DNA of 47,370 bases, taken from Streptomyces triticisoli. Lineage in GTDB: Bacteria > Actinomycetota > Actinomycetes > Streptomycetales > Streptomycetaceae. Shown here in pieces: positions 46,928 to 47,370 of the stretch (the first letter of the stretch is position 1; every line of letters starts with the position of its first letter). The notes beneath the pieces were generated by a model. It was not told the DNA's origin. It was given only the letters and a program-made list of their open reading frames with translations, and did not search any database. The translations under genes were made by a program, and so were the position numbers. Location of the stretch: the NCBI RefSeq assembly GCF_003270085.1, contig NZ_QFDQ01000012.1:1-47370 (forward strand), written 5' to 3'.

Positions 46928-47091
46928 GTCCCGTCGAGCCCCCCCCGTCCGATCCGCCGTACGGCGACGGGCACTTCGGGCCGCGCCCGGCCGTTCACCC
47001 TATGGCGGCCGGGGACGGTACCGTTCGGTAGGCGGCGGGGTCGGGCCCGCCGCCGACGCCAATTGCCTCGTACGAGACGGAGTCGCACCGG

Positions 47092-47370
47092 ATGCAGCAC
47101 GCAGTGGGTTCACCGCTGCCGCCGCCCCACCAGCCGGGGCACGGACCGGCCGCCGGCCGGCCACCGGCCGCACATCACCCGGGGCCGCACCACCCGGGGC
47201 CGCACCACCCGGGGCCACAGCACCCGGGCGCGCCTCACGGTTCCGTGCCCGTGCCCCCGCCACCGCCCCCCGGCTACCCGTCGGCTCCGCCCCCGCAGGG
47301 CCCGCAGCCACAGGGCCCGCACCCGTCGGCGCCTCCGGCCCCGCTGCCCGCGCCGGACGCCACGGGCCAC
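47092..47370 (+). CDS. Pro/His-rich protein, cut by the window edge
   Basis: The first 93 codons are visible and open to the end of the window. The residues are mostly Pro, His, Gly, Ala and Gln, with HHPGP repeats, so this N-terminus is disordered. No domain can be named from this part. ATG 47092 has GGAG about 10 bases upstream. Confidence 0.6.
   Translation, partial: MQHAVGSPLPPPHQPGHGPAAGRPPAAHHPGPHHPGPHHPGPQHPGAPHGSVPVPPPPPPGYPSAPPPQGPQPQGPHPSAPPAPLPAPDATGH
47173..47228 (+). repeat. 15-base tandem repeat encoding HHPGP
   Basis: The unit CACCACCCGGGGCCG occurs in nearly four tandem copies with small changes at both ends. It produces HHPGP units in the partial protein. Such repeats can change copy number by slippage. 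Confidence 0.8.

Overview
The window is chromosomal DNA of a high-GC actinomycete, almost certainly Streptomyces. The evidence is GC-rich codon usage throughout, GTG and TTG starts, many 4-base ATGA/GTGA gene overlaps, TAnnnT -10 boxes with some leaderless genes, and a gene order typical of the Streptomyces core. Much of that order is also known from Mycobacterium: thrS-HIT-pgsA-patA-pimA-pdxS-pdxT-yebC-ruvCAB, then yajC-secD-secF-apt-relA.

Region 1 (1-3100) is accessory and decayed. A sugar-type ABC solute-binding lipoprotein gene is interrupted by an IS200/IS605-type element at about 796-2417. The element carries an intact-looking tnpB, an internally deleted tnpA and a right-end hairpin that should form the omega RNA scaffold. 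The rest of the lipoprotein gene is lost next to a second TTCA-loop hairpin element and a scrap of another tnpB-like frame. tRNA-Val(CAC) follows.

Region 2 (3184-8618) holds a DEDDh exonuclease, a translationally coupled DUF4365/unknown gene pair, thrS and a HIT-family gene. Region 3 (8640-12685, minus strand) has a membrane protein of unknown function and the translation-factor homologue EF-G2. Region 4 (12968-16355) is the phosphatidylinositol mannoside operon pgsA-patA-pimA followed by a LemA-like membrane protein. After a repeat-filled 527-base gap come pdxS-pdxT (pyridoxal 5'-phosphate synthesis), yebC, ruvCAB (Holliday junction processing), yajC-secD-secF (Sec export), apt and relA. A small AT-richer insert between apt and relA carries a secreted four-cysteine protein and another hairpin element.

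Region 5 (29412-36049) has a DUF349 protein, a membrane-anchored cyclophilin, a metallo-beta-lactamase-fold hydrolase, hisS, a VKOR protein and rarA. Region 6 (36050-47370) has rpsD with a long leader, a DUF948 and a DUF6167 protein, alaS, ruvX, mltG, aroE, the aroC-aroK-aroB operon, and the start of a Pro/His-rich protein cut by the window edge.

The points most worth a second look are: the tnpB locus with crippled tnpA together with two matching stand-alone hairpin elements; two RecA-NDp/PafBC-type DNA-damage promoters (ruvC and rarA); the DUF4365 gene pair; a single type I-E CRISPR-repeat-like hairpin after thrS; and a palindromic repeat that has entered a coding sequence upstream of alaS. 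No complete CRISPR array, prophage or biosynthetic cluster is present.
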